Below are positions 1-10,048 of a stretch of DNA of 64,000 bases, in pieces (within the stretch, counting starts at the first letter, position 1; each line of letters begins with the position of its first letter). The notes below the pieces were generated by a model. It did no database searches and was not told where the DNA came from. It worked only from the letters and a program-made list of their open reading frames with translations. Position numbers and translations under genes: made by a program. This stretch comes from Paracoccaceae bacterium (lineage in GTDB: Bacteria; Pseudomonadota; Alphaproteobacteria; Rhodobacterales; Rhodobacteraceae): the NCBI GenBank assembly GCA_026710155.1, contig JAPORQ010000006.1:1-64000 (forward strand), in the 5' to 3' direction.

Positions 1-2
1 CG

Positions 3-227
3 AGGCCCTTGCTGAGGCGCTGCTTCATGACGGGTGGCACCTACACGCCGTCGAACGAGAGCGGCCAGCCCGGCTACGTGGCCAACACCACAAGCGGCTG
101 CTTCTCGATCAGCCCCCGGACCTTCCAGGACATTCGCAACTGCCTGTGCGGACGGTCGCGCATCTGGAACGACGATGCGCAAAACACCGCCCAACGGAGG
201 ACCTTGGGCTGCGCCGACGCCAACTGA
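3..227 (+). CDS. 3' end of an unrecognised GC-rich gene (partial)
   Basis: An open frame runs in from the left edge and stops with TGA at 225-227, giving about 74 residues. Third codon positions are almost all G or C, unlike every other gene in the window, which argues that this frame is truly coding and of different origin. The peptide is cysteine-rich (CFMTGG, SGCFSISP, RNCLCGRSR, GCADAN) and polar, with no membrane segment. I do not recognise the family. The base composition drops abruptly after about 300, so this may be a foreign insertion boundary or an assembly junction. Confidence 0.5.
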   Translation, partial: RPLLRRCFMTGGTYTPSNESGQPGYVANTTSGCFSISPRTFQDIRNCLCGRSRIWNDDAQNTAQRRTLGCADAN

Positions 228-545
228 CGGGCCGGCCCCCTGTCAGGCGATGTGGTCACCATCCCCCGTTATTGGAGAGGGGGGGCAGGTGGAACGGGAG
301 GAAAATCGTACATCCGCCAACCTATCTTTATAAGCCCCTTTCATATGGGTATAGTTGATGCTGCTAAGAGAGATCATTAAAAGTTTCCCAATGCCCTTTG
401 GCCAAGTCTGGAATTATGAGTGGTTTTGATGCAGTTAAACCACCAAAAAATATGGGTGGATGGGCATGATAACCCGGAGTTTAGTGATGGACCAGTAGTT
501 TTTGCTCCATATAGCAAACCCAGAAACTAAACGTTAGCAGGAATA

Positions 546-720
546 ATACCATTTCTCAAAAGTAATGACTCATGGCAGATTATAAAAAATCTTCGATGCA
601 TCCACCTCAAAAACAACACCTTTAGGTCGCTAACAAAGGTATGTTGATACTGTATAAACCAAGCACATTTGAAGAATAATTTGGAGATGCCTATTGGTGT
701 TTACCTTTGAGAAATGGTAT
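546..720. repeat. MITE-like element with 20-base terminal inverted repeats
   Basis: The sequence ATACCATTTCTCAAAAGTAA at 546-565 is matched, on the other strand, by 701-720 with one mismatch (19 of 20). The 175-base interior has no reading frame. Short non-coding elements with such ends are usually non-autonomous transposon derivatives. No target-site duplication is evident and no second copy was noticed. It lies in the otherwise gene-free stretch 228-784, where I see nothing else recognisable. Confidence 0.45.
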
Positions 721-784
721 AACAACACATACCCCTCCCACAGGTTTTACAGCCATTCAACAATCAACAAAAATCGGCCTCACC

Positions 785-1951
785 TCACCACTTCCAATTT
801 GTTTGGAAATCTGAAGGTACTAAAAGGTTTTTTTCACCATATTCGGAAATATCACTAATCCCGCATAGAGCCATGGAAGTGGCCAATTCCTTGTGCATGA
901 TTTCAATGGCTTTTTCAACACCTGCTTCACCCATGGCTCCCAGACCATAAATATAGGCACGTCCAATAAGTGTTGCCTTGGCTCCCATTCCAATGGCCCG
1001 CAATACATCCTGGCCCGAACGGATACCGGAATCAAAATATACCTCCACCTTGTCTCCTACAGCTTCAACTATTGCGGGCAAGCTCCTGATGGTGGAGAGA
1101 GCACCGTCCAATTGACGTCCGCCATGATTTGATACAACAATGGCATCGGCGCCGATGGAAACAGCCTTCTTGGCATCCTCTACATCCATGATACCTTTCA
1201 GAACAAGTGGACCATCCCAAAGATCCTTGACTTGTCTGACCGTATCCCAATCAAGTTTGGAATAAAACTGATCAGCCACCCATGACATCAATGAGCTTAG
1301 ATCTTCAACTTCATCAACATGACCATAGACGTTTCCGAAACTCTTTCTAGGCGTATGCAAAATGCCAAGACCCCACCTGACCTTGGTAGCTAAGTCCATA
1401 AGGTTAGAAATGGTTGGTCTGGGAGGAACGGCCAGGCCATTCTTGAGATCCATGTGTCTTTGACCGAGAACCTGTAAATCCATCGTCAGAACCAACGCCG
1501 AACAATTTGCTTCCTTGGCTCGTTTGATCAGGTTATGACTGAATTCCTGGTCATTCATGTAATAGAGTTGGAACCAAAACCCTTCTCCTGCTTCCCTTGC
1601 AACATCCTCAATTGAACAAACCGACATGGTGGATAGAATGAAAGGAATGCCCTTTTTTCTGGCTACACGAGCTGCCTTGATTTCCCCATCAGCCGACTGC
1701 ATACCGGTCAATCCAACCGGAGCCAGTGCCATGGGCATTGACACCTTTTTGCCTAGTATGGAGATTTCCGTTGTTGTTTGTGAGATATCAACCCCTACCT
1801 TCTGGTTGAATTTGATGAGCCCCAAATCCCTGGTGTTGTTTTTGAATGTACTCTCGGACCAGCTGCCCGTCTCGACATAATCGTAAAACATCTTGGGCAC
1901 CCTACGTTTGTAAAGTTGTCTCAAATCTTCAATACAGGTTATTATCGGCAC
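785..1951 (-). CDS. FMN-dependent alpha-hydroxyacid dehydrogenase/oxidase (LldD-like)
   Basis: A 388-residue protein of the (S)-2-hydroxyacid dehydrogenase family, which oxidises L-lactate, glycolate or similar acids to 2-oxoacids using FMN. The family active-site block SNHGGRQLDGALST is present near residue 276 (catalytic His and Arg). The N-terminal MFYDYVETGSW and the ALAPVGLTGMQ flavin-site segment are also typical. Length is normal for bacterial LldD. No membrane anchor is visible; LldD members are usually peripheral on the inner face of the membrane. It stands alone, 51 bases downstream of trpA on the same strand. The exact substrate cannot be read from the sequence. Confidence 0.9.
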   Translation of the reverse strand: MPIITCIEDLRQLYKRRVPKMFYDYVETGSWSESTFKNNTRDLGLIKFNQKVGVDISQTTTEISILGKKVSMPMALAPVGLTGMQSADGEIKAARVARKKGIPFILSTMSVCSIEDVAREAGEGFWFQLYYMNDQEFSHNLIKRAKEANCSALVLTMDLQVLGQRHMDLKNGLAVPPRPTISNLMDLATKVRWGLGILHTPRKSFGNVYGHVDEVEDLSSLMSWVADQFYSKLDWDTVRQVKDLWDGPLVLKGIMDVEDAKKAVSIGADAIVVSNHGGRQLDGALSTIRSLPAIVEAVGDKVEVYFDSGIRSGQDVLRAIGMGAKATLIGRAYIYGLGAMGEAGVEKAIEIMHKELATSMALCGISDISEYGEKNLLVPSDFQTNWKW

Positions 1952-2001
1952 TGGATTCTACTCTATAAATGAAACAAGAATGATTTTTATCAGGGACAGG
2001 A

Positions 2002-2799
2002 TTAAACTGCTCGGGAATTTACTCCCTCAGAAAGGTTTTGAACGAACTCCAAAACCTCCTTTACGGGTCTTTCCTCGGCAATCAAGTTGACAATTGAGGA
2101 GCCTACCACAACTCCATCTGCAATACTGCTTATGTCCTTTGCCATCTCGGGGGTTTTAACACCAAAACCAACACATACCGGTAAATCGGTTGCCTTTTTT
2201 ATTCTGGCTACATCAGGTGCGACTTCTTCGGGTTTCGGAGCGCGCGCACCAGTTATACCGGTAATGGAAACAAAATAGACAAAACCACTGGTATTTTCCA
2301 AAACACGGGGAAGTCTTTTGTCATGAGTTGTAGGAGTTGCCAGACGAATGAAACTCAAACCTGCATCGTTGGCAGGTATGCACAATTCCTTATCTTCCTC
2401 CGGTGGCAGATCAACAATGATCAAGCCATCTACACCAATTTTGACCGATTCCTTGATAAATTTCTTGACCCCATAGCTGTAAATGGGATTGTAATACCCC
2501 ATAAGGATAATCGGGGTCTCATTATCGGTTTTTCGAAATTCCCTGACCATGGACAGTGTCTTGGCCAATGTTTGCCCAGCTGCAAGTGCTCTCTGACCTG
2601 CCAATTGTATGGTTGGACCATCAGCCATTGGATCCGTAAATGGAATACCCAATTCAATGATATCAACACCTGCACCGGGCAACCCCTCCAGCACTTTCCG
2701 AGAATATTCCGGATTGGGATCACCTGCCATTACATAGGCAATAAAGGCTTTTTGATTGTTGGATCTTAATTGATCAAATTTTGAAGTTATCCTTGACAC
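2002..2799 (-). CDS. trpA: Tryptophan synthase alpha chain
   Basis: TrpA cleaves indole-3-glycerol phosphate to indole and glyceraldehyde 3-phosphate and passes indole to TrpB. The catalytic Glu and Asp are visible in the blocks [14 protein letters not shown], and the C-terminal phosphate site in [10 protein letters not shown] and GSSIVN. Length (265 residues) is normal. The start is GTG at 2797-2799, preceded by the ribosome-binding sequence GGAAAGAG. No trpB or trpF lies in this window, although they often precede trpA in related genomes, so the trp genes appear to be split here. A VOC-family gene lies just upstream on the same strand. Confidence 0.95.
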   Translation of the reverse strand: MSRITSKFDQLRSNNQKAFIAYVMAGDPNPEYSRKVLEGLPGAGVDIIELGIPFTDPMADGPTIQLAGQRALAAGQTLAKTLSMVREFRKTDNETPIILMGYYNPIYSYGVKKFIKESVKIGVDGLIIVDLPPEEDKELCIPANDAGLSFIRLATPTTHDKRLPRVLENTSGFVYFVSITGITGARAPKPEEVAPDVARIKKATDLPVCVGFGVKTPEMAKDISSIADGVVVGSSIVNLIAEERPVKEVLEFVQNLSEGVNSRAV

Positions 2800-2815
2800 T
2801 GGACTCTTTCCTTGA

Positions 2816-3229
2816 TTACTCCGGTTCCATGGTATTTACCATCCAGGGTATTCCGAATTTATCCTCCAGTACACCAAATCCCGGGGAAAAGAAGGTTGGT
2901 TCAAAATTCATTTTCACAGTTCCGCCTTCAGACAATTTTTCAAAAATTTCACGGGCTTCCTCAACCGTGTCAAAATTCAACGAAATGGCCATTCCTCCCG
3001 GTTTTTGGTAATTTCCCGTAGGATCGTCCGAACCCATCAAGCAGCCTCCTTCCAGGGACAAGGCAACATGCATTATTTTGTCGTCCATATCCTTTGGAAA
3101 TGGGCTTTCTCCAGGCATGTCTCCAAATCTCTGCGCGTATAAATCATCTACACCAAAGATCTTTGCATACCATTTGAATGCTTCTTCACAATTACCATCA
3201 AAAAACAGGTAATGATTTATTTTCATCAA
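2816..3229 (-). CDS. VOC-family (PhnB-like) protein
   Basis: A 137-residue protein of the glyoxalase/bleomycin-resistance (VOC) superfamily, PhnB/3-demethylubiquinone-methyltransferase-like subgroup. The start [17 protein letters not shown], the central [10 protein letters not shown] and the C-terminal [14 protein letters not shown] are typical of this subgroup, whose members are mostly without assigned reaction. It ends 16 bases before the trpA start and runs in the same direction, so the two may be cotranscribed. No function can be given beyond the fold. Confidence 0.8.
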   Translation of the reverse strand: MMKINHYLFFDGNCEEAFKWYAKIFGVDDLYAQRFGDMPGESPFPKDMDDKIMHVALSLEGGCLMGSDDPTGNYQKPGGMAISLNFDTVEEAREIFEKLSEGGTVKMNFEPTFFSPGFGVLEDKFGIPWMVNTMEPE

Positions 3230-3283
3230 GATTCCCTAGACTTAAAATTCATATTCTGATCTCCATATAATTATCCCTTATCA

Positions 3284-4405
3284 ATGTTAAAGACAATGGG
3301 TTGGAGTGTGGGTTTCAGAACTGGAATTATCGGATTGCCGAATGTAGGCAAATCAACCCTTTTCAATGCCCTGACCCATACGGCCTCGGCCCAAAACGAG
3401 AATTACCCCTTTTGTACCATTGAAGCCAATCTCGGAGAGGTTCCGGTCAATGATTCCAGATTGTCAGAAATAGCCGGTTTTGAAAAATCCAAACAGATAA
3501 TCCAGGCCAAGACAACCTTTGTCGATATAGCTGGTCTGGTCAAGGGGGCTTCCAAAGGGGAAGGGCTTGGAAACAAGTTTTTAGGCAACATAAGGGAAGT
3601 TGATGCACTGGCACATGTGGTGCGTTGTTTCGATGACAACAATATCGTCCATGTTGATGGCCAGGTTGATCCCTTGAGGGATATCGAAACCATCGAAACG
3701 GAGCTTATGCTGGCCGATCTGGAGTCAATTGAAAAACAAAGATCAAGGTTAGTCAGAAAAATCAGGGGTGGTGACAAAGAATCATTGAAAATTGATGGAT
3801 TATTGGAGCTAGCCCAGGAAAAACTTGAACACGGTATCCATGCCAGGCCAACAGGTCTTGATGAGGAAGATACGAAATTATGGCACAGGCTGAAATTGCT
3901 TACATCCAAACCCTTTCTCTATGTTTGCAATGTTGACGAGAATTCCCTCAGTGATGGCAACAATTACTCTGCACAGGTTGAAGAATATGCCCGCAAGCAT
4001 GACGCAAGTACTGTTCTGGTCTCAGCCCAGATCGAAGAGGAAATCAGCCAGCTAAACGCTGAAGAAGAGCAGGAATACCTGACCGAAATGGGACTTGACA
4101 GATCAGGACTTGACCGCCTGATCCAGAAGGGATACTCCCTCTTGGGGTTGATTACCTATTTTACGACAGGTCCAAATGAAACCCGGGCATGGACCATACA
4201 AAAAGGGACCAATGCTGCTGATGCTGCGGCAGTAATCCACGAAGATTTTCGGCGGGGTTTCATCCGGGCAGAAACAATATCATTCGAGGAATTCATATCG
4301 TGTGGTGGTTATCAACTGGCTCGCCAATCAGGTAAAATCAGAACCGAAGGAAAAACCTACAAGGTCAAGGATGGTGAAATCCTTCACTTTCTTTTCAATG
4401 TTTAA
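3284..4405 (+). CDS. ychF: Ribosome-binding GTPase/ATPase YchF (Obg family)
   Basis: YchF is a universally conserved P-loop NTPase that binds ribosomes and hydrolyses ATP rather than GTP. The G1 loop GLPNVGKST, the G3 segment DIAGLVKGASKGEGLGN and the C-terminal TGS-like domain (about 285-373, ending YKVKDGEILHFLFNV) are all present. The family normally starts close to the G1 loop, so the true start may be the second ATG at 3296 rather than 3284; no strong ribosome-binding site decides it. It converges with ileS. Confidence 0.95.
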   Translation: MLKTMGWSVGFRTGIIGLPNVGKSTLFNALTHTASAQNENYPFCTIEANLGEVPVNDSRLSEIAGFEKSKQIIQAKTTFVDIAGLVKGASKGEGLGNKFLGNIREVDALAHVVRCFDDNNIVHVDGQVDPLRDIETIETELMLADLESIEKQRSRLVRKIRGGDKESLKIDGLLELAQEKLEHGIHARPTGLDEEDTKLWHRLKLLTSKPFLYVCNVDENSLSDGNNYSAQVEEYARKHDASTVLVSAQIEEEISQLNAEEEQEYLTEMGLDRSGLDRLIQKGYSLLGLITYFTTGPNETRAWTIQKGTNAADAAAVIHEDFRRGFIRAETISFEEFISCGGYQLARQSGKIRTEGKTYKVKDGEILHFLFNV

Positions 4406-4478
4406 GCCAATGACATACCTTTGGCTCAGTCAATCGCCACCGAAACCTGATTCAGGATGCTGAAAGATTGGCCGCCAG

Positions 4479-7424
4479 TTAATCTGAAGTCTCAAGCAGA
4501 GTCAGAACCTCATCACATCTTGCACAAACCCCTTGATGAAAGAATGATCCTACCTCAGGCAGTATTTTCCAACACCGTTGGCATTTATCCCCTTTTGCAT
4601 GGTTGAATTCAACCCTGAAGCCATTGTTGACATCTGTCCCAGATTTATTCTCCATTGAAGTTACCTTGACAACATCAATTTGGGAGGTGATGCAAACATC
4701 ATCCAAGGGCACAGACGTTAGCAGGTTGTAAAGCTCTTCATCCTCAACAAGGATTCTGGGATGAACTTCCAGACTCGAACCGATGACCTTGGCTGCGCGC
4801 TGATTTTCGATTTCTGCATTGACAACCCTTCTTACCTCCCGGATTTTTTCCCACTTTTTGGCAAGATCGTCATTTCGCCAGTCAGTTTTGGCTTGCGGAA
4901 AATCATGTAAATGAACTGAATCTGAAGACGAGGGATTGCGTGATTGCCAAATTTCCTCCATGGTAAAAGGCAATATGGGCGCCAGCCAGGTTGTCAGAAA
5001 ATTGAACAGTATGTCCAGAACCATCAGAGTCGCCTTGTATTGTTGGCTCTCGGGATATCCACAATAAAGGGAATCCTTTCTGATATCAAAATAGAACCTG
5101 GACAAATCGGTATTCAGGAAATTGAAGATTTGAGAGTACACACTTCGGAAATCATATTCGGCATAGCCGTTTCTGACCGTTTCATCCAATTCGCAAATCC
5201 GATGCAAGACCCACCGCTCCAGATCAGGCATGGTAGTCCAGTCAATTTCCTCGACCTCACAGTTGTCATGTAGATTGCCAAGAATGAACCTGAATGCATT
5301 TCTCAATCGTCGGTAACTGTCAATGACAGTTTGAAGGATATTGGGACCTATCCTCAGATCAGAGGTGTAATCTGACTGGGCCACCCAAAGGCGAAGTATA
5401 TCCGCACCATGTTTCTTGACCAACTCTTCGGGCGATACGGTATTGCCCAATGATTTGGACATTTTCTTGCCCTTTTCATCAAGCGTGAACCCGTGGGTCA
5501 GCACTCCTCTGTAAGGCGCCCGTCCGTTGGTTCCACACGATTGCAACAGGGACGATTGAAACCACCCACGGTGTTGATCGGTACCTTCAAGATACAAATC
5601 AGCCATGCCATCGTGACTTCCGTCATCACGGTCCCTCAAAACGAAAGCATGGGTCGATCCGGAATCAAACCATACATCCAATATGTCCGTTATCTGTTCG
5701 TAATCTTCAGGCTTGTAGAGACCTTCAAGTATCTTTTCCCTGGTATTTTCCTCATACCATGTATCGGCTCCTCCCTCTTTGATCATGGCCGAAATCCGGT
5801 CATTGACTCTCTGGTCCCTGAGTAAAAGGTCCTTTGCTCCCGGACTGGCTCCCTTCCTGATGAAACAGGTAAGGGGCACACCCCAGGCCCTTTGTCTGGA
5901 AAGCACCCAGTCCGGTCGTTTTTCAAGCATTGAATTAATCCGGTTCTGGCCAGATTGAGGTGTCCATTTGACCCTATGGTTTATTGTATTGAGGGCTCTT
6001 TCCCTGATTGTCTTGCCTTCACCGGATTGGTTATCGTCAACTTCCTTGTCTATTGCAACAAACCACTGGGGGGTATTGCGATAGATCAGCGGGGCCTTGG
6101 AACGCCAGCTGTGAGGATAGGAATGGACCAGTTTTCGTCTGGCCACCAGTTTACCCTTGGTGATCAGGTTGGCTATGATGATATTGTTGGCAGCACCCTC
6201 CTTGCCGTTGGAATTGAATATTTCCAATCCCCCAAAAATGGGGAGGGAGGACCGAAACCTGCCATCTTCATTGACATTGTGAGTCATGTGGAGGTTGTGC
6301 TTTCTGGCAATCAGAAAGTCATCGTCCCCATGCGAAGGTGCCGTATGCACGAATCCTGTTCCGGCTTCGTCAGTGACGTGATCACCCGGCAACAGCGGCA
6401 CTGCATAATCCCATCTGTTAACATCTGGTTCCTGCTCCGAAACCATGCCACGGAAAGGGTGTTCACATACCAGTCGAGCCAATTCCTCGGATGAAACGGT
6501 TTTGATCTTTTTGTAGGCGGTTATTCTCGAAACCCTGGCCGTTTCCTCTATCAGGTTATCGGCCAATAGAAAATACTCGCCCTTGCCAAACCAGTTGTCT
6601 TCAGGTGCTTCTGTTAACTCATAGAGCGAATAGGTTATATTCGGGTTGAAGCAGATTGCCTTGTTGGAAGGAATTGTCCAGGCAGTTGTTGTCCAGATAA
6701 TAACAGATGTATCTTCAGGTATGCCAGCTTTGGCCAAATCCTTGGAAAGTGTCGTATCAACAGGAAACCTGACCCATATTGATTGGCTGGTATGATCCTC
6801 ATACTCGACTTCAGCTTCGGCCAGGGCCGTTTTCTCCACGGTTGACCATAAAACGGGTTTCGAACCCTGATAAAGCGTTCCATTCATGAGAAACTTCATG
6901 AATTCTTCGGCAATGACCGCTTCGGCGTGGTAATCCATGGTCAAGTATGGATCATTCCATTTACCGATCACTCCAAGCCGGCAAAACTCCAGCCTTTGAA
7001 TGTTGATCCAGTTTTTGGCAAACTCCCGACACTCCCTCCTCAGGTCCAAAATCGAGACATCCTCTTTATAAAGACCGCGTTCCCGGTAATTCTCCTCCAC
7101 TTTCCATTCAATTGGTAGCCCATGGCAATCCCAACCCGGGACATACCTTGAATCCTTACCCATTTGTTGTTGCGACCGCACAACAAAATCTTTCAAGACC
7201 TTGTTCAATGCATGACCGATATGGAGATGCCCATTGGCATAAGGAGGCCCATCATGAAGAATGAAGGTTTCCCTACCCTGCTTGGCACGCAATCGGTCAT
7301 AAACTCCAATCTCATCCCAACCCGATAAAATACCCGGTTCCTTTTGGGGAAGACCGGCCCGCATGGGGAATGTGGTTTTCGGCAATCGAAGGGTGGATTT
7401 ATAATCTATGGCTTGGGTATTCAT
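4479..7424 (-). CDS. ileS: Isoleucyl-tRNA synthetase
   Basis: A 981-residue class I aminoacyl-tRNA synthetase that charges tRNA-Ile and edits mischarged Val. The HIGH signature is HLHIGH at residues 66-71 and the KMSKS signature appears in GKKMSKSLGN. The C-terminal zinc-binding domain is complete, with CQRC and CARC cysteine pairs. Length and domain order match the bacterial type with the C-terminal zinc finger. A housekeeping gene with no unusual features. Confidence 0.98.
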   Translation of the reverse strand: MNTQAIDYKSTLRLPKTTFPMRAGLPQKEPGILSGWDEIGVYDRLRAKQGRETFILHDGPPYANGHLHIGHALNKVLKDFVVRSQQQMGKDSRYVPGWDCHGLPIEWKVEENYRERGLYKEDVSILDLRRECREFAKNWINIQRLEFCRLGVIGKWNDPYLTMDYHAEAVIAEEFMKFLMNGTLYQGSKPVLWSTVEKTALAEAEVEYEDHTSQSIWVRFPVDTTLSKDLAKAGIPEDTSVIIWTTTAWTIPSNKAICFNPNITYSLYELTEAPEDNWFGKGEYFLLADNLIEETARVSRITAYKKIKTVSSEELARLVCEHPFRGMVSEQEPDVNRWDYAVPLLPGDHVTDEAGTGFVHTAPSHGDDDFLIARKHNLHMTHNVNEDGRFRSSLPIFGGLEIFNSNGKEGAANNIIIANLITKGKLVARRKLVHSYPHSWRSKAPLIYRNTPQWFVAIDKEVDDNQSGEGKTIRERALNTINHRVKWTPQSGQNRINSMLEKRPDWVLSRQRAWGVPLTCFIRKGASPGAKDLLLRDQRVNDRISAMIKEGGADTWYEENTREKILEGLYKPEDYEQITDILDVWFDSGSTHAFVLRDRDDGSHDGMADLYLEGTDQHRGWFQSSLLQSCGTNGRAPYRGVLTHGFTLDEKGKKMSKSLGNTVSPEELVKKHGADILRLWVAQSDYTSDLRIGPNILQTVIDSYRRLRNAFRFILGNLHDNCEVEEIDWTTMPDLERWVLHRICELDETVRNGYAEYDFRSVYSQIFNFLNTDLSRFYFDIRKDSLYCGYPESQQYKATLMVLDILFNFLTTWLAPILPFTMEEIWQSRNPSSSDSVHLHDFPQAKTDWRNDDLAKKWEKIREVRRVVNAEIENQRAAKVIGSSLEVHPRILVEDEELYNLLTSVPLDDVCITSQIDVVKVTSMENKSGTDVNNGFRVEFNHAKGDKCQRCWKILPEVGSFFHQGVCARCDEVLTLLETSD

Positions 7425-7668
7425 GTGTTTTACCTACGCTTGGGAAAATGTATCTTTAATGTCTTCCGGTATCAGGTTAAATCATGGATTCGGATGAGTG
7501 CTGACGCTTGATAGGAATGTGGCGATTTATGTTCTGCAAGGATAGTGAAGACAAAAAAGGAAACCTATACTAAATGGGATTACATAATAATTTTCAACCA
7601 CGAAGAGGTCATCGTATGAACTTTAGCGGCAATTGCATGACATTTCAGAAGTATCTATAGGTGGACTC

Positions 7669-8454
7669 ATGCCACGATTTGCAATGTTGGTCGAGTATAA
7701 TGGTGAGGCTTATTGTGGTTGGCAAAGGCAGAAAGCACAATCCTCCGTTCAGGAAACCATCGAGAATGCAATTCGCAAGCTAGAAGGTGATTTGCCTCAT
7801 ATTACTGCTGCCGGGAGAACAGATACGGGTGTACATGCCCTGGGGCAAGTCATCCACTTTGACTTGAAAAAGGACTGGTTGCCCCAAACCCTCATAGCTG
7901 CCATTAATGCCAATCTGAGACCATCCAGGATAGCTGTCCTCAAGGCAAGTGAGGTGGCTGAGGATTTTCATGCCCGATTTTCAGCTGTCAAAAGAACTTA
8001 CCTCTACAGGGTAATCGTACGATCTTCTCCCCTGGTTTTCGAAAGCGGCCTGGCCTTTCAGATTTACAAGGATCTGGATCTGGCAGATATGATCAAGGGC
8101 GCATCCCATCTCATGGGCAAACATGATTTTACAACCTTTCGTTCTGCCCACTGCCAGGCCCTGTCCCCTGTAAAGACAATGAACAACATACAAATTGACA
8201 ACATCTTGAGTCCCTCAGGCAAGGAATACGAATTCATCCTTGAAGCACCCAGTTTTCTGCACAAGCAGGTGAGGAGCATTGTTGGAACTTTAATCAAGGT
8301 TGGCATGAAAAATCTTGATCCAGATGATGTCAAAACAATCCTTGAAGCAAGAAATCGCCAGGAATGTGGGCCATTGGCACCACCCAAAGGTCTCTATCTA
8401 AAGAAGGTAACCTATGATCATGATCCCTTTTCAGGCATTGCAAAATCAAAATGA
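7669..8454 (+). CDS. truA: tRNA pseudouridine(38-40) synthase
   Basis: TruA isomerises uridines 38-40 in the anticodon stem of many tRNAs. The catalytic Asp (about D52) lies in AAGRTDTGVHALGQV. The early FAMLVEYNGEAYCGWQRQ and the later FLHKQVRSIVGTL are typical. I chose the ATG at 7669 over an in-frame one at 7633 because family members start close to the LVEYNG block and because AGGTGG stands just upstream. It begins a rightward run that continues into the carnitine genes. Confidence 0.95.
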   Translation: MPRFAMLVEYNGEAYCGWQRQKAQSSVQETIENAIRKLEGDLPHITAAGRTDTGVHALGQVIHFDLKKDWLPQTLIAAINANLRPSRIAVLKASEVAEDFHARFSAVKRTYLYRVIVRSSPLVFESGLAFQIYKDLDLADMIKGASHLMGKHDFTTFRSAHCQALSPVKTMNNIQIDNILSPSGKEYEFILEAPSFLHKQVRSIVGTLIKVGMKNLDPDDVKTILEARNRQECGPLAPPKGLYLKKVTYDHDPFSGIAKSK

Positions 8455-8543
8455 ATCCTCCAAAGATGGAAACACCAAGATTATTACCCTCTTCTGGCGC
8501 AAATGATTATTGGTCAAAAGAATAAGTAAAAGCGAGTTGGATA

Positions 8544-9053
8544 ATGAAACAAGACAATCCGGTAATTCCTCTGGCATCAACCTACCAGACAAAAGTTCAT
8601 CCAGATTGGGTTGATTACAATGATCACATGCGTGATTCATTTTATTCACTGACATTCAGCCTGGCCGTGGACAGGTTCCAGGAAGAAACCGGTCTGGGAG
8701 ACGAATACCGAAAACGGGAACGAAATACTGTCTATGCCCTGGAGTTCCACAATTATTTCCTTTTGGAGGTAAAAATGTTTGCCGAACTTGATATTCAAAC
8801 CTTCGTTCTGAATTCTGATGCCAAGAGAATTCACCTTTACCAGAAAATGCAATCAGCCGGTGCATTGGTAGCCATTTGTGAAAGCATGCAATTGCATGTA
8901 TCCCAGAGAGGAACTCCAAAGGCCGTACCCTTTCCCGATACAATCTATCGTGAACTGCAATCAAGAATCGTTCCAGCCGAGTATCTTGCGGGCTTGATGC
9001 ATCGTTCCAGAAAACTCGATATCAACAACAAAAAGCGGGAACAATCAACATGA
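8544..9053 (+). CDS. Hotdog-fold thioesterase, probably betainyl-CoA thioesterase of carnitine breakdown
   Basis: A 169-residue 4-hydroxybenzoyl-CoA-thioesterase-like protein. The N-terminal VHPDWVDYNDHMRD is the usual hotdog active-site region. The gene overlaps the next one, L-carnitine dehydrogenase, by 4 bases (ATGA), so the two are translationally coupled. In known carnitine degradation (Pseudomonas cdhABC) a thioesterase of this kind hydrolyses betainyl-CoA to glycine betaine and CoA. The assignment to betainyl-CoA is inferred from this partner; the fold is seen directly. Confidence 0.8.
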   Translation: MKQDNPVIPLASTYQTKVHPDWVDYNDHMRDSFYSLTFSLAVDRFQEETGLGDEYRKRERNTVYALEFHNYFLLEVKMFAELDIQTFVLNSDAKRIHLYQKMQSAGALVAICESMQLHVSQRGTPKAVPFPDTIYRELQSRIVPAEYLAGLMHRSRKLDINNKKREQST

Positions 9054-10036
9054 ATGTGAAAACACTTGGACTGCTTGGTACAGGTGTCATTGGTGGCGGT
9101 TGGGCTGCCAGGGCCATTCACTGTGGGGTAAATGTAATCGCAGCTGATTTTGACCCAGCCATGGAAAAATGGCTGCGGGATTCGATTGGCAATTCCAGAC
9201 AGGCCCTTTCTCTGTTGACCGAGGGAGTACCCTTACCGCCCCCGGGAAAGCTGGAATTCACCACCAATCCCCTGGAAATGGCTGAAAAGGCTGATTTTAT
9301 CCAGGAAAGCGTTTCTGAAGTAGAGGAGTTGAAAACGAAGGCTCTCTTGCCTGTATCAGAGGCAGCACGCCAAGAAGTGGTAATTTCCTCAAGTACCTCG
9401 GGCTTTCTGCCTACTGACCTTCAAAAAGATCTGAAACATCCGGAACGATTTATCGTGGGACATCCGTTCAATCCCGTTTATCTCTGTCCACTGGTCGAAA
9501 TCGTGGGAGGTAAATTGACCTCTGAAGAGGCAAAAGACATAGCCCGGGAATTTTATGAGGACATTGGCATGCAAGTGCTAATGGTCAATAGAGAGGTTCC
9601 AGCCCATGTAGCCAATCGCCTTCAGGAAGCCATGTGGCGCGAAATCCTGCATATGCTCAACGAGGGTATGGCCACAACTCGGGAGTTGGACGAGAGTATC
9701 GTTTACGGTCCGGGATTAAGATGGGCAGTCATGGGTATGAACCAACTCTACATGATGGCAGGAGGCGATGGTGGGGCCAGAAAATTCATGGAAAAATTTG
9801 GCCCGACCCTTACCATGCCTTGGTGTAACATGGACGGGCCAGAACTTACCGAGGATTTGCTTGATAAATTTGAATTTGGTACAAACCAGCAGGCTGAAGG
9901 TAAAACCGTCAGGGAACTCGAAGCAATAAGGGATGAGTGCATGGTGGCTATCCAGAAGGTGCTGGCGAAGCACGATTTTGCCTCAGGCAAAACGCTAAAT
10001 GCCTTCAGAGCCAGAAAAGAGAACCAGCAGGGATGA
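9050..10036 (+). CDS. lcdH: L-carnitine 3-dehydrogenase
   Basis: A 328-residue protein of the 3-hydroxyacyl-CoA dehydrogenase superfamily that resembles L-carnitine dehydrogenases, which oxidise L-carnitine to 3-dehydrocarnitine with NAD+. The Rossmann motif is GTGVIGGGWAAR near the N-terminus. The catalytic His lies in VGHPFNPVYLCPLVEIV, and the C-terminal domain carries the GPGLRWAVMG segment common to carnitine dehydrogenases. The third enzyme of the route, the 3-dehydrocarnitine:acetyl-CoA trimethylamine transferase (BKACE family), is not in this window. Confidence 0.88.
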   Translation: MNVKTLGLLGTGVIGGGWAARAIHCGVNVIAADFDPAMEKWLRDSIGNSRQALSLLTEGVPLPPPGKLEFTTNPLEMAEKADFIQESVSEVEELKTKALLPVSEAARQEVVISSSTSGFLPTDLQKDLKHPERFIVGHPFNPVYLCPLVEIVGGKLTSEEAKDIAREFYEDIGMQVLMVNREVPAHVANRLQEAMWREILHMLNEGMATTRELDESIVYGPGLRWAVMGMNQLYMMAGGDGGARKFMEKFGPTLTMPWCNMDGPELTEDLLDKFEFGTNQQAEGKTVRELEAIRDECMVAIQKVLAKHDFASGKTLNAFRARKENQQG

Positions 10037-10048
10037 GTTCATCCCTGA

